A DNA stretch of 64,000 nt from an uncultured Prevotellaceae bacterium (GTDB lineage: Bacteria > Bacteroidota > Bacteroidia > Bacteroidales > Bacteroidaceae), in contig CAMVJU010000001.1 in assembly GCA_947167935.1 (NCBI GenBank), forward strand, positions 1-64,000, read 5' to 3'. Numbering within the stretch: the first letter of the stretch is position 1; every line of letters starts with the position of its first letter. Positions 42,067-50,731 of this stretch are shown here, piece after piece. A program made the translations under genes and the position numbers. A model generated the notes under the pieces. That model saw only the letters and a list, made by a program, of their open reading frames with translations. It did no database searches and had not been told where the DNA came from.

Positions 42067-43741
42067 TCTTCAGTTCGAGGTCCTTGGCGGCGTATGCGGC
42101 AAGTGACGGATCCTTGGCAACGGCAGTAGCCAGAGCCTGAGCGGCGGCGACATTGTTGCCGGTACGGGCGTTGAGGATAGCCTTCAGATAGTCGGTGGTG
42201 GCGTCGGCATTGCGGACGTTGGCCAGCGTCTGAGCGGCAGCCTGATAGTTCTTGTTCAGGATCTGAGCCAGGGCGGCAGAGTTGGTAGGCAGCTTGCCGA
42301 AGTCCTGTTCGGCCTGTGCATAGAGGCCCTGTGCTAGGTGCAGGTTGCCCAGCACCTCGTTCAAACCGTTGGCATTCGTAGCCTTCGAGATGAGCTCCTC
42401 GGCATACTTCACCTCGCCCTGCTGCAGAGCAATCAGTCCCATGTTGGCGTTGGTCTCGGGCAGTGCCTTGTCAACAACATAGGCTTTCTCTAACCAGGCA
42501 GCTGCCTCGTTGTAATTGCCTTTTGCATACTCGATGAGTGCAACATTGTTGAATGCGCGGGCATCGTTCTTATAGAATTGTGCAGCCTTCTTGTAGGCGT
42601 TCTCGGCCTGATCTAGGTCGTCGCCGTAGAGGGTGGCGGCATAGAGCAGTTCCTCAACGCTGAGCTTCGAAGCATCGGCAGCCAGCTGGTCCTTGATCTG
42701 CTGGTCGTCGCGGCCCACCACGTCGTAGTTGATGGTCATGCGGGCACGGCGCAGCTGCGGCAGGATGCCGTCGGCCAGCTCGCGGAAGGCGCTGCTGATG
42801 TTCTTGATCTGCTGCTCACGCTCCTCGGGATCCTGATACATCGACAGGACACGCAGGATGACGTCCTTGTCCTGGATATTGGAGGCGCCGACCAGCTCCT
42901 GGAAGCCTTCCCAGTCCTCGGCGGTGTACTTCGTGTCAAGGGGAGCGTCGGTCTTGGCCTTCTTCATCTCCTGCTTCACATAGTTGGCAGCCACGTCCTG
43001 ACGCTGTCCGGCCAGACGTTCGTTGATCTGATAGCCACCATCGGGCGATGCGTAGGCTGACACCTCAACGCCGTCGATTACCAATGTCTCCTGATTGGCG
43101 GCAATCTCGTTCAGCAGGCGCACAAACTCCTGCACGCTGTTGTTCTGCAGCTCCGAGCGGCGCAGGTTGGCCTGGCCGATGAGAAACTTCACGTTGGCTT
43201 CCTGCTTCTGGTTGATGATGCGCTGGAAACCGTCGAGGGCACGTGCAGGCTGAGCCGTGGCCAGCGTGCGCTTGTAGAGCTCGCTGGTGGCGATGACACC
43301 GTCGGCCACCTTCACCTCGGGCACCTTCACGTCCTTGTTGCCCACCTTGGCCTTGAAGGTGAGGAAGAGCTCGCTCTGTTCCATCTCGGGCTGATAGGCG
43401 AAAGTGCTCTTCATGGCATAGCGGCCACCCACGCGGTAGGAGATGGTCTGGTCGTTGCCGCGCACCTTCTCGCCCTGGAATGTGGCGGGCTGACCTTTCA
43501 CGGTCTGCAGGCCGCTGGGAGTCTGGAAACGCAGCTCGGGCGTCACGGTGACGACGGCCTTCTTCTTCATATAGTTCTCAGGGAACACGCCGTTGATGGT
43601 GGCGGCCACCTGACTTGCCTGCGACTCTAAGGGATTAGGGGTCACGGTAAAGTTGTCTGCCGAGAGAGCGCCGAGCTTTCCCGAGCAGGATGACAGCAGC
43701 ACGGCGGCTGCCGAAAGTGCGAACAGGATTGTCTTTTTCAT
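42053..43741 (-). CDS. OmpA-like/TPR-repeat outer-membrane lipoprotein
   Basis: A 562-residue protein starting at the ATG at 43741 (MKKTILFALSAAAVLLSSC; lipobox LLSSC). A beta-rich N-terminal part (about 30-160), a middle region resembling an OmpA-like peptidoglycan-binding domain (VIDGVEVSAYASPDGGYQIN, then NERLAGQRQDVAANYVK; about 200-265), then TPR repeats (about 370-520; NNVALIEYAKGNYNEAAAW, NMGLIALQQGEVKYAEEL). It probably links the outer membrane to peptidoglycan. The gene after it is a Cys-less TlpA-like lipoprotein, a likely partner. Confidence 0.85.
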   Translation of the reverse strand: MKKTILFALSAAAVLLSSCSGKLGALSADNFTVTPNPLESQASQVAATINGVFPENYMKKKAVVTVTPELRFQTPSGLQTVKGQPATFQGEKVRGNDQTISYRVGGRYAMKSTFAYQPEMEQSELFLTFKAKVGNKDVKVPEVKVADGVIATSELYKRTLATAQPARALDGFQRIINQKQEANVKFLIGQANLRRSELQNNSVQEFVRLLNEIAANQETLVIDGVEVSAYASPDGGYQINERLAGQRQDVAANYVKQEMKKAKTDAPLDTKYTAEDWEGFQELVGASNIQDKDVILRVLSMYQDPEEREQQIKNISSAFRELADGILPQLRRARMTINYDVVGRDDQQIKDQLAADASKLSVEELLYAATLYGDDLDQAENAYKKAAQFYKNDARAFNNVALIEYAKGNYNEAAAWLEKAYVVDKALPETNANMGLIALQQGEVKYAEELISKATNANGLNEVLGNLHLAQGLYAQAEQDFGKLPTNSAALAQILNKNYQAAAQTLANVRNADATTDYLKAILNARTGNNVAAAQALATAVAKDPSLAAYAAKDLELKNVQK

Positions 43742-43795
43742 TGCTGTTGGAAAATTATTTGTTTGAATGTCTATGCTTTCTTCGTTTGAGTCGTG

Positions 43796-43803
43796 CAAAG
43801 TTA
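43796..43803 (-). promoter_or_regulatory. -7 element of the OmpA/TPR gene
   Basis: Reverse-strand TAACTTTG about 55 bp upstream of the ATG at 43741. Longer frame starts lie upstream of it. Confidence 0.6.
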
Positions 43804-43860
43804 CACATTATTCTTATTACCACGCATCTGCAGCCTCGTTTTTTTGGTTTTATTAAGTAT

Positions 43861-45507
43861 TTATGGCGTTTTCTTCGAGAAGAAACCGATGCGGTGGTTG
43901 CGGCCTTTGCGACCGAGTGAGCGCAGCTGGTAGACGCCGTCGGGCAGGGTAGAGATGTCGAGCATCTCGTTGTAGGGGAAGATGCCGACGGGCTGGCCGC
44001 TCAGGCTCTCCACGATGACGAAGTCGGCATCAAGCGTCTGTCCTTTGTCGGGCAGGGCGATGGGCCGTCCGTCGCTCTTTGCAATGAGGCCGACGGCATA
44101 TTCAGGCCCGGCATTGAGCAGCAGCTGGGCGGCAGGGCTCTCCTGGCCATAGCGGTCCATCGCTGTCACGGCGTAGTTCAGCCCTGTGGCAGGCACCACG
44201 AGCGATGTCTCCGTACGGCGCATGGCCACCAGGTTCTCAGCACGGCTGATGTCTACGGGATAGTCCTTCGAGGCATAGACGTTGTAGAGCAGATAGGGTG
44301 CTCCGCTGCGGTCTACGGCACCGCTCCAGCTCAGTTGCTGCCCGTCTATCGAGAGCTGCGTGGGAGCCGTCGGCGCAGGCTTCCCCTCCCACGTCATCGG
44401 CGGGATGAGCGACGGCGTGTCGTCGAAGCGTTTGCCCAGGTCATAGACGCCCTTCACGTTGTCGGTGAAGAATTTCGAGCGGAAATAGCAATGTCCCATT
44501 CCTAATTGCCGTACCACGCTCATCTGCCGCTCCACCATGTCCAGCGTCCATTTGCCTTCGCGCGGGTCGAGGAAGTAGATGCCCAGACCGGGCACCACGG
44601 TGCGACCGTAGCTGCGTTCCTGCCAGTCGATGGCGAAGGGATAGAAGTTGTCGCCCTGGAAATACATCATCGGATAGAGCTGGTCCATCAGCCCTGTGCG
44701 CAGCCATTCCTGAGCATCTTGGCAAACGGCGGTGCGGGCGTTCCAGCCGCCGGCACGATAGCGGGTCAGGTCGTCGTGCTTGCCGATGGGCGAACACGAC
44801 ATCTTCACCCACGGCTTCTCCTGCTTCACGGCGTCGTGGATGGCCTGTACGATGGCGGTGATATTCTTGCGGCCCTGCACTCGCGACACACGAATCTTCC
44901 ATTGCTCAGGATAGCGGATATAGTCGAGGTGGATGCCGTCCACGTCGTACTTTTTCACGATTTCGCGGCACACATTGGCCAGGTAGGTGGCCGTCTGCGG
45001 GTTCTCAGGATCCATGAAGGCGTCTTCGCCAATGCGCTTCACCAGTTCGGGACGTTTTTTCCTCAGCTGCTGGGCACCAATCTTGTTCCATTTTCCGATG
45101 GGGATGGTCACCACCCATGCATGACACTCCATGCCGCGCCGGTGACACTCGTCGATGCAGAATTGCAGCGGGTCGTAGCCGGGCGCCTTGCCCGGAGTGC
45201 CCGTAAAACCTCCCTCCCAAGGCTCCATCTGTGAGGGATAAATGGTTGTAGCGCGCACACGTGCCTGTACCAATATCGTATTGATGCCCGCCTGCTGCAG
45301 CTGGTCGAGCGTCTGGCGCAGGTCGCGCTGCTGTTGCTGCTGGTTGGTGGTGAGCGGCCAGTCGAGGCCCATCACTACGGTGAGCCACACGGCTCTCACC
45401 TCGTGCTTGGGTCGCGGCGTGTCGTCCCAGGGTAGGGTAGGGGCATCCTGCGCCCTCACTACGGTTGCCAACAGCCATATCAGAATCCAAAGGGGGAAAT
45501 GTCTCAT
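43861..45507 (-). CDS. GHL10-family glycoside hydrolase (YngK-like)
   Basis: A 548-residue exported enzyme with a signal peptide (MRHFPLWILIWLLATVVRAQ). The family start EVRAVWLTVVMGLDWP is followed by barrel segments (ILVQARVRATTIYPS, DGIHLDYIRYP with its acidic residues, MSCSPIGKHDD, MDQLYPMMYFQGDNFYPF). A C-terminal fibronectin-type region (about 385-480) and a beta tail ending VYQLRSLGRKGRNHRIGFF follow. GHL10 proteins are thought to act on cell-wall-like glycans or peptidoglycan; the exact bond is not known to me. It follows the DMT transporter gene by 56 bp. Confidence 0.87.
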   Translation of the reverse strand: MRHFPLWILIWLLATVVRAQDAPTLPWDDTPRPKHEVRAVWLTVVMGLDWPLTTNQQQQQRDLRQTLDQLQQAGINTILVQARVRATTIYPSQMEPWEGGFTGTPGKAPGYDPLQFCIDECHRRGMECHAWVVTIPIGKWNKIGAQQLRKKRPELVKRIGEDAFMDPENPQTATYLANVCREIVKKYDVDGIHLDYIRYPEQWKIRVSRVQGRKNITAIVQAIHDAVKQEKPWVKMSCSPIGKHDDLTRYRAGGWNARTAVCQDAQEWLRTGLMDQLYPMMYFQGDNFYPFAIDWQERSYGRTVVPGLGIYFLDPREGKWTLDMVERQMSVVRQLGMGHCYFRSKFFTDNVKGVYDLGKRFDDTPSLIPPMTWEGKPAPTAPTQLSIDGQQLSWSGAVDRSGAPYLLYNVYASKDYPVDISRAENLVAMRRTETSLVVPATGLNYAVTAMDRYGQESPAAQLLLNAGPEYAVGLIAKSDGRPIALPDKGQTLDADFVIVESLSGQPVGIFPYNEMLDISTLPDGVYQLRSLGRKGRNHRIGFFSKKTP

Positions 45508-45562
45508 CTCGAAAAACTATTTGTTGTTGTCTTTTGTTCTCATATTTAATAATTTCGCCGAA

Positions 45563-46495
45563 TCATCGCTCAGCCTTCTTGGCGGCCTCCATGTCGGCAC
45601 GGCTCCTCGACTTCGTCACCAGCCATACGCCGCTGAACACGAGGATGACAGCCAGAGCGTGCGTGGGTTTCAATACGCCGATGCCAGTCAGCACCGATAC
45701 GATGACCGATACGATGGGCTGCACATAGTTGTAGACCGACACCACCGTAGGCCGCAGCGTCTTCTGCCCGATCATCGTCAGGATATAGCCCACGTAGGTG
45801 CCGAAGAACACCACATAGCCGGCCTCCAGCCAAGTCTGCGTGGGGATGGGATGGCTCACCGTCTCCATCACATGCGAGGACGTGAATGGAATGACCAGCA
45901 GCGTGGCCCAGAGAAACATCCACTTGTTGATCGTGAATACCGAGTAGCGGCGGATCAGCTTGTTGAACAGCGACAGGTAGAGGGCAAACGAGAACTGCGC
46001 CGCCAGGCACAGCAGGTCGCCGCGAATGTCGCCCACCTTGTCGGTGGCATGGGCAGCCGATGTCAGTATCAGTATCAGCGCACCGCTGCAGCCCATCAGC
46101 ACGCCCAGCGCCTTCTTGCCCGTGATAGGCTCCTTCAGGATGATGGCCGCCAGGATCATGGCGAAGATAGGCATCGACGTAGTGACGATAGAGGCGTTGA
46201 TAGGCGAGGTGATAGACAGGCCGATGGTGTAGCAGCACTGGTTCGTCACCAGTCCGAACACCGCCGCACCTATGAACATCAGCTTGTCGCGCAGGGGCAC
46301 GTGCTCCTTCTTCACAAACAGCGACGTGAGCCAGAACAGCAGACATCCGCCCAGCACGCGAAACGACACCATCGTCAGCCCGTCCAGGCCGTGTGTCATC
46401 GCGTCTTTGCCCAGCGGTGCCATCAATCCCCAGAATGCGCAGGCCCCAAACATCGAGAGGTGCGCTATCAGCGGTTTGTTGTCTCTTATCCTCAT
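45563..46495 (-). CDS. EamA/DMT-superfamily transporter
   Basis: A 310-residue inner-membrane protein with ten hydrophobic helices in two EamA repeats (FGACAFWGLMAPLGKDAM opens the first; VVFFGTYVGYILTMIGQKTL lies in the second). These carry small metabolites such as amino acids or nucleotides, usually outward; the substrate is unknown. I chose the ATG at 46495 (MRIRDNKP) because a -7 element TATCTTTG at 46523-46516 lies between it and earlier starts. It may share a transcript with the GHL10 gene. Confidence 0.88.
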   Translation of the reverse strand: MRIRDNKPLIAHLSMFGACAFWGLMAPLGKDAMTHGLDGLTMVSFRVLGGCLLFWLTSLFVKKEHVPLRDKLMFIGAAVFGLVTNQCCYTIGLSITSPINASIVTTSMPIFAMILAAIILKEPITGKKALGVLMGCSGALILILTSAAHATDKVGDIRGDLLCLAAQFSFALYLSLFNKLIRRYSVFTINKWMFLWATLLVIPFTSSHVMETVSHPIPTQTWLEAGYVVFFGTYVGYILTMIGQKTLRPTVVSVYNYVQPIVSVIVSVLTGIGVLKPTHALAVILVFSGVWLVTKSRSRADMEAAKKAER

Positions 46496-46515
46496 CCTTG
46501 AACAACTTTCGACTA

Positions 46516-46523
46516 CAAAGATA
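46516..46523 (-). promoter_or_regulatory. -7 element of the DMT transporter gene
   Basis: Reverse-strand TATCTTTG 21 bp upstream of the chosen ATG. Confidence 0.6.
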
Positions 46524-47078
46524 CGCTTTTCCCAGCGAATAATCAACATTCTGCTGCATTTTTTTCAGCGAATCCCCCTTTTCATGATTTCCCTCTCGCT
46601 TTCCCTGAGTTTCTAGAGCCTTCAAAAATGCCTGCGGAGAGTCCCCTAATCTACACTTTTATCTGATTTCTTGACATAGAAATGGACATATTTCAATCTG
46701 TTGTACTCATTATCAATGTGTTCCTGATAGTTTCAAAGGCTGAAACAATTTGTTTCTAAGGCAGAAACAAATTGTTTCTTAGTCAGAAACAAACTGTTTC
46801 CGATGTGGAACATATGCTGAAACAATTTCTCGCGCCCTCCTTTCTGGCCATCAGAATCGGCTCTCAAATGCCGCCTCCAGCCACAAAATTATCGAAAAAG
46901 TGTAGGTAGGGTGTAGGTTCAAAGGCATACCTACACTTTGCAACTTTCAGTGTAACATCAATAGCGGGCGAATCGTTAAGTCGGTTCGTCCACTGTTTGC
47001 CAGTATACTCTTTCGTGGAATGTTGATATAGTATATGCGAGAGCCTGAAAGAGACCTGTCACGTTTGGATTTCCCCGC
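46524..47078. other. Intergenic region with helically spaced palindromes
   Basis: No gene is supported. The only clear structure is the GAAACAAATTGTTTC palindrome series at 46742-46829. The rest is unstructured to my eye. Confidence 0.65.
46742..46829. repeat. GAAACAAATTGTTTC palindrome series
   Basis: Near-perfect palindromes GAAACAATTTGTTTC (46742), GAAACAAATTGTTTC (46764), GAAACAAACTGTTTC (46786) and a shortened GAAACAATTTC (46819). The starts are 22, 22 and 33 bp apart, all multiples of 11, so all sites face one side of the helix. Confidence 0.85.
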
Positions 47079-49442
47079 TTATTTCTTGCGTTTGAAATGT
47101 TTATAGCCAATGGGAATGACAATGATGGTGGCCATTGCCATGCCAATCAGTCCGATGGGTATGCTGCTGCCGCCTTCTTCTGCGGGAGGCATGGCAGCGG
47201 CCTGTAGGCTGTCGGTCTGCAGGGTGTCTGCAGGCAGCGGGGTGGGGGACACAGGGGGTGTCTCCGGCTCGGCATAGTCGGCATGGAAGATGTTCACGGC
47301 ATTGCCGCCGCCATTGGTGCGTCCTTGCGAGGTGACGATGATGGTGCTGCCGTCTTTCGAGATGTCGAGTCCTACGGGATAGCTGTCCACGTCGGCGGCT
47401 CCCACCATTTTCATGGTCCGTGTGTCTACGATGCAGAGCTTGCTGCCAGCATTGCACGCAGCAAAGATGAAGCGTCCGCTGGGCGAGGCCTCGATGGTGC
47501 GTGCACCGGCCATCACCTTGCATTCTTCCCAGCCTCTGAGGTTTGCTGTGCCGTGGTTTTGTATGCTACGGGCAGCGTTGAGCAGGCTGTCTAATTTGAC
47601 GCGCTGCACGTATCCGGCACCGTTGATGCTCAAGTAGAGCCAGTCGTCGACGAGGATGAGGTGTCTCACGTTGGAGCGCATGCCCAGCACGCGGCCCAAG
47701 TACTCCTGCCGCTCCATGTCGATGACGGCTATTCCTCCACCGCCGCCCATGCAGCCCACCAGCAGGTAGTGGTCGTCGGGGGTGAACACGGTGCCGCGCA
47801 GGGTGTAGCCGCTATTCACGTCGCGGTTTACGCTTTGCGTCAGGCTGTAGTTCAGCTTCAGCTGGTAGTCAATGATGAACAGCTTTTCGTAGTGCCATGC
47901 CTTGGGGTCATTGCCCTCAATGTTGAGCAGTCCCACGGTGTTGTCGCCCCAATGGGTGATGGCCAGATGGCGTCCGTCGTGCGAGCAGGCCACCATCTTG
48001 GGCAGCGGGCCTGTCTCCATCATGCGCACGATGCTGTCCGTCTGTGTGTCGATGACGGCCACGGCCGAGGGGTCTTGGGCGTTGATGTCGTAGGTGCGGC
48101 GGTAGTAGGGTACCCAAAGGTAGCGTCCGCCGTGCGAGAATGCACTCTCCACGGGCTTGCCTCGGAAGGTGTTCAGGTTGCGTGTGTAATGGGTGAAATG
48201 GAAGAGGCCGCTTGGTGGTGCCCAGAGTGCCGAGTCGGCCACCTCGTCGAACTGGTGGCTGATGACCTTCAGCTTACGCCACGTGCCCATCTCGTAGGCC
48301 ACGGTAGCGCAGCCTTCTAATGAGTTGATGTAGAACTTGGTGCCGTCGGGGCTGATGTTTGCCGACTTGGGCGAGTAGATGTCGGTATCGAGTGTCTGCC
48401 TGTCGGCTGGGTTGAACTGCTGCATCTTGTGCTCCAGGGTAACCACCACACAGCTGTCGGTGGCAACGGTGCTTTGGCCTATCCGTGAGTGGACGATGGC
48501 TGGCTGGGCCCAGCTGGTCAACGTTGTGAACAGGCAGGCCAACAGGGGCGTGATGAAGCGGCGGGTGATGTCACCGTAAGCGTCGATGCGACGGTCGCGG
48601 AAGAAGGGCCACCAACGGCGCACCTGCTCTGAGCGCTTCATGTCGATGTCGACGATGATGCTCTCCTCCTCGTTCTCGGAGGCCTCGTAGATCATCTCAC
48701 CTTGCGGTCCGCAGACGAAGCTGGTGCCCCAGAAGTCTGCATACGACCCGTCATTACTCCCCTCCCTTGTGGAGGGGTTGGGGGTAGGCTCCTTTCCTAC
48801 ACGATTGACGGCTACGACGGGCAGGCCGTTGGCTACGGCATGACCACGCATCACCGTCTGCCAGGCACGGCGCTGGCGCTGTTGTTCGTCGGACGTGTCG
48901 TTGGGATCGTAGCCGATGGCGGTGGGGTAGATGAGCAGCTCGGCACCCTGCATGGCCATGAGGCGGGCGGCCTCTGGATACCATTGGTCCCAGCAGACGA
49001 GTACGCCCAGACAGCCCACGCTCGTCTGGATGGGATGGAAGCCCAGGTCGCCGGGCGTGAAGTAGAACTTCTCGTAATAGCCTGGGTCGTCGGGGATATG
49101 CATCTTGCGGTATTTGCCAGCTATGGTGCCGTCTTTCTCAAATACCACGGCTGTGTTGTGGTAGAGGCCTGGGGCGCGTCGTTCGAAGAGCGAGGTGACC
49201 AGCACGACACCGCACTCCTTGGCCAGCCGTCCGTAGATGTCGGTCGACGGGCCGGGGATGGGCTCAGCCAGGTCAAAGTTGTTCACGTCCTCTACCTGAC
49301 AGAAGTAGAGCGAGTTGTGCAGCTCTTGTAACACGATGAGCTCAGCGCCGCGGCGTGCTAAATCACGGATACCGTCGCAGAGCCGCTCGATGTTCTTTAC
49401 GGTGTCAGCAGTATTGTGCTGTTGCAGGAATCCTATTTTCAT
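47079..49442 (-). CDS. aguB: N-carbamoylputrescine amidase fused to a beta-propeller membrane protein
   Basis: A 787-residue frame. Residues 1-296 are a complete nitrilase-type amidase (catalytic Glu40, Lys113, Cys150 in GVLVCWDQWYPE) with the C-terminal WWPFFRDRRIDAYGDITRRF typical of N-carbamoylputrescine amidases, which release putrescine, CO2 and ammonia. Directly after it comes a signal-peptide-like segment (FITPLLACLFTTLTSWAQ, 296-313), then a YncE-like beta-propeller (about 330-725), a Pro/Thr linker and a C-terminal membrane helix with basic tail. This looks like a cytoplasmic enzyme fused to an exported protein. Residues 219-231 (PTPNPSTREG region) are a repeat-derived insertion. It follows aguA by 45 bp. 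Confidence 0.85.
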   Translation of the reverse strand: MKIGFLQQHNTADTVKNIERLCDGIRDLARRGAELIVLQELHNSLYFCQVEDVNNFDLAEPIPGPSTDIYGRLAKECGVVLVTSLFERRAPGLYHNTAVVFEKDGTIAGKYRKMHIPDDPGYYEKFYFTPGDLGFHPIQTSVGCLGVLVCWDQWYPEAARLMAMQGAELLIYPTAIGYDPNDTSDEQQRQRRAWQTVMRGHAVANGLPVVAVNRVGKEPTPNPSTREGSNDGSYADFWGTSFVCGPQGEMIYEASENEEESIIVDIDMKRSEQVRRWWPFFRDRRIDAYGDITRRFITPLLACLFTTLTSWAQPAIVHSRIGQSTVATDSCVVVTLEHKMQQFNPADRQTLDTDIYSPKSANISPDGTKFYINSLEGCATVAYEMGTWRKLKVISHQFDEVADSALWAPPSGLFHFTHYTRNLNTFRGKPVESAFSHGGRYLWVPYYRRTYDINAQDPSAVAVIDTQTDSIVRMMETGPLPKMVACSHDGRHLAITHWGDNTVGLLNIEGNDPKAWHYEKLFIIDYQLKLNYSLTQSVNRDVNSGYTLRGTVFTPDDHYLLVGCMGGGGGIAVIDMERQEYLGRVLGMRSNVRHLILVDDWLYLSINGAGYVQRVKLDSLLNAARSIQNHGTANLRGWEECKVMAGARTIEASPSGRFIFAACNAGSKLCIVDTRTMKMVGAADVDSYPVGLDISKDGSTIIVTSQGRTNGGGNAVNIFHADYAEPETPPVSPTPLPADTLQTDSLQAAAMPPAEEGGSSIPIGLIGMAMATIIVIPIGYKHFKRKK
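48756..48795 (-). repeat. GC-rich repeat insertion in aguB
   Basis: CTCCCCTCCCTTGTGGAGGG followed by GTTGGGGGTAGG: a hairpin-forming sequence coding PTPNPSTREG on the reverse strand. A related sequence lies in the apgM-type gene at 53855-53895. Confidence 0.7.
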
Positions 49443-49487
49443 GTTTTCTTTTTGTGGGACTAATGGGGCCTATGGGACTTATGGGGC

Positions 49488-50558
49488 TTATGTGGTTTGT
49501 AGAACCCCGATGGGGAATTGTATGGTGCAGCAATGCAGGGAGCCGTGCTGTTTGATGAGTGAACGGCAGTCGATGCCGACAATCTCTCTGTCGGGGAAGG
49601 CCTCGCCGATGATACGCAGGGCCTCAGTATCGAGGTCGGGCTGTGCGTAGGTGGGGCAGAGCACGGCGCCGTTGATGACGAGGAAGTTGGCGTAGGTGGC
49701 GGGAAGTCTGTTGAGGTGAGAGGTGTGAGGTGAGAGGTGAGAGGTGGGTTCCTCGTCATAGATGGGGCGGGGTAGGGGCAGTTTCTTAAGATTGTAGGGA
49801 CGGCCGTCGATGGTGCGGAAGGTCTTCAGCTGTTCTTCCATCAGTCGCAGCCCTTCGTACTGCTCATCCTGTGGGTCGTCGCAGCCTACATATAGTAATG
49901 TGTCGTCAGGAGCGATGCGTACTAGCGTGTCGATGTGCCCGTCGGTGTCGTCGCCCGTCAGCTGACCGTGGTCAATCCACAGCACGCGGTCGGCATATAG
50001 GTATTCCTTCAGCCGCTCCTCTATCTGTTCCTTCGTCAGAGGCTGGTTGCGGTGTGGAGCCAGCAGACAGCATGATGTGGTGAAGATGGTGCCCTTGCCG
50101 TCGCTTTCGATGCTGCCGCCTTCCAGCACGAAGTCCAGGTGGTCGACATATTCGCCTTTCACGCTGCCGTCTTCATACAGGCGGCGGTTGATGGCGTTGT
50201 CCAGTTCGGCAGGGAATTTTTCACCCCAGCCGTTGAAACAAAAATCTAATAGTTGAGCGTTAAAAGTTAAGTGTTGAGTGACATTTGTTTTGTCGTTTGA
50301 AGTATTGTCACTAAACTCTGAACTCTCAACACTTAACAATGTTATAAATCCATGGTCGCGTGCCCAAGTATCGTTGGTAGGTGGCCCTACGATGAGCAGG
50401 GGCTCACGGCGGCGTATCTCACGTGCTATCTCCTCGTAGGTCTTCGTTACTTCGCTGAGCATCGGAGCCCAGTCGGTCTTAGCGTGCGGCCAGGTCAGCT
50501 GCACACCGCTTTGCGGCTCCCATTCTGCGGGCAGTCGATAGGCTTTTTTGTTAATCAT
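49488..50558 (-). CDS. aguA: Agmatine deiminase
   Basis: A 356-residue enzyme that converts agmatine to N-carbamoylputrescine, the substrate of AguB encoded 45 bp downstream. The family landmarks PAEWEPQSGVQLTWPHAKTDW, then TWARDHG, LEGGSIESDG, WIDHGQLTGDDTDGHID and the C-terminal catalytic Cys in SLHCCTIQFP are present. Two insertions are repeat-derived: about 75-100 (from an inverted heptamer repeat at 50251-50340) and about 272-284 (TSHLSPHTSHL, from a GAGGTGA run at 49711-49748). Both lie in loops between conserved blocks. The start is 6 bp from a -7 element. Confidence 0.92.
   Translation of the reverse strand: MINKKAYRLPAEWEPQSGVQLTWPHAKTDWAPMLSEVTKTYEEIAREIRRREPLLIVGPPTNDTWARDHGFITLLSVESSEFSDNTSNDKTNVTQHLTFNAQLLDFCFNGWGEKFPAELDNAINRRLYEDGSVKGEYVDHLDFVLEGGSIESDGKGTIFTTSCCLLAPHRNQPLTKEQIEERLKEYLYADRVLWIDHGQLTGDDTDGHIDTLVRIAPDDTLLYVGCDDPQDEQYEGLRLMEEQLKTFRTIDGRPYNLKKLPLPRPIYDEEPTSHLSPHTSHLNRLPATYANFLVINGAVLCPTYAQPDLDTEALRIIGEAFPDREIVGIDCRSLIKQHGSLHCCTIQFPIGVLQTT
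49711..49748 (-). repeat. GAGGTGA heptamer run in aguA
   Basis: GAGGTGA, GAGGTGT, GAGGTGA, GAGGTGA, GAGGTGG in succession (plus-strand reading), in frame within the gene. Confidence 0.85.
50251..50340 (-). repeat. Inverted heptamer repeat inside aguA
   Basis: The arms GTTAAGTGTTGAG (50266-50278) and CTCAACACTTAAC (50325-50337) are perfect reverse complements. Each lies in its own 7-bp-period run (GTTGAGC, GTTAAAA, GTTAAGT, GTTGAGT, and AACTCTG, AACTCTC, AACACTT). It codes about 26 extra residues. Confidence 0.8.
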
Positions 50559-50563
50559 GGTTG

Positions 50564-50594
50564 CAAAGGTACAAATAAGTGAGCGAAAAGCAAA
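50564..50594 (-). promoter_or_regulatory. Proximal promoter of aguA-aguB
   Basis: Reverse-strand TTTG (50594-50591), a 19-bp spacer, TACCTTTG (50571-50564), then five bases and the ATG. The transcript from this copy would be leaderless or nearly so; a copy 84 bp upstream would give a normal leader. Confidence 0.65.
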
Positions 50595-50731
50595 AAGAAA
50601 AGCAAATTTTCTTTTTCTTTTCCGAGCGAAAGTACTTTAGACGAAGTCAAAGGTACAAATAAGTGAGCGAAAAGCAAAAAGAAAAGCAAATTTTCTTTTT
50701 CTTTTCCGAGTGAAAGTACTTTAGACGAAGT
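50564..50731 (-). repeat. 84-bp tandem duplication carrying the aguA promoter
   Basis: 50564-50647 and 50648-50731 are near-identical (one difference seen: GAGCGAAAG versus GAGTGAAAG), and a third partial copy begins at 50732. Each full copy contains reverse-strand TACCTTTG with TTTG 19 bp upstream, and an AAAGAAAA/TTTTCTTT dyad. Confidence 0.9.
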
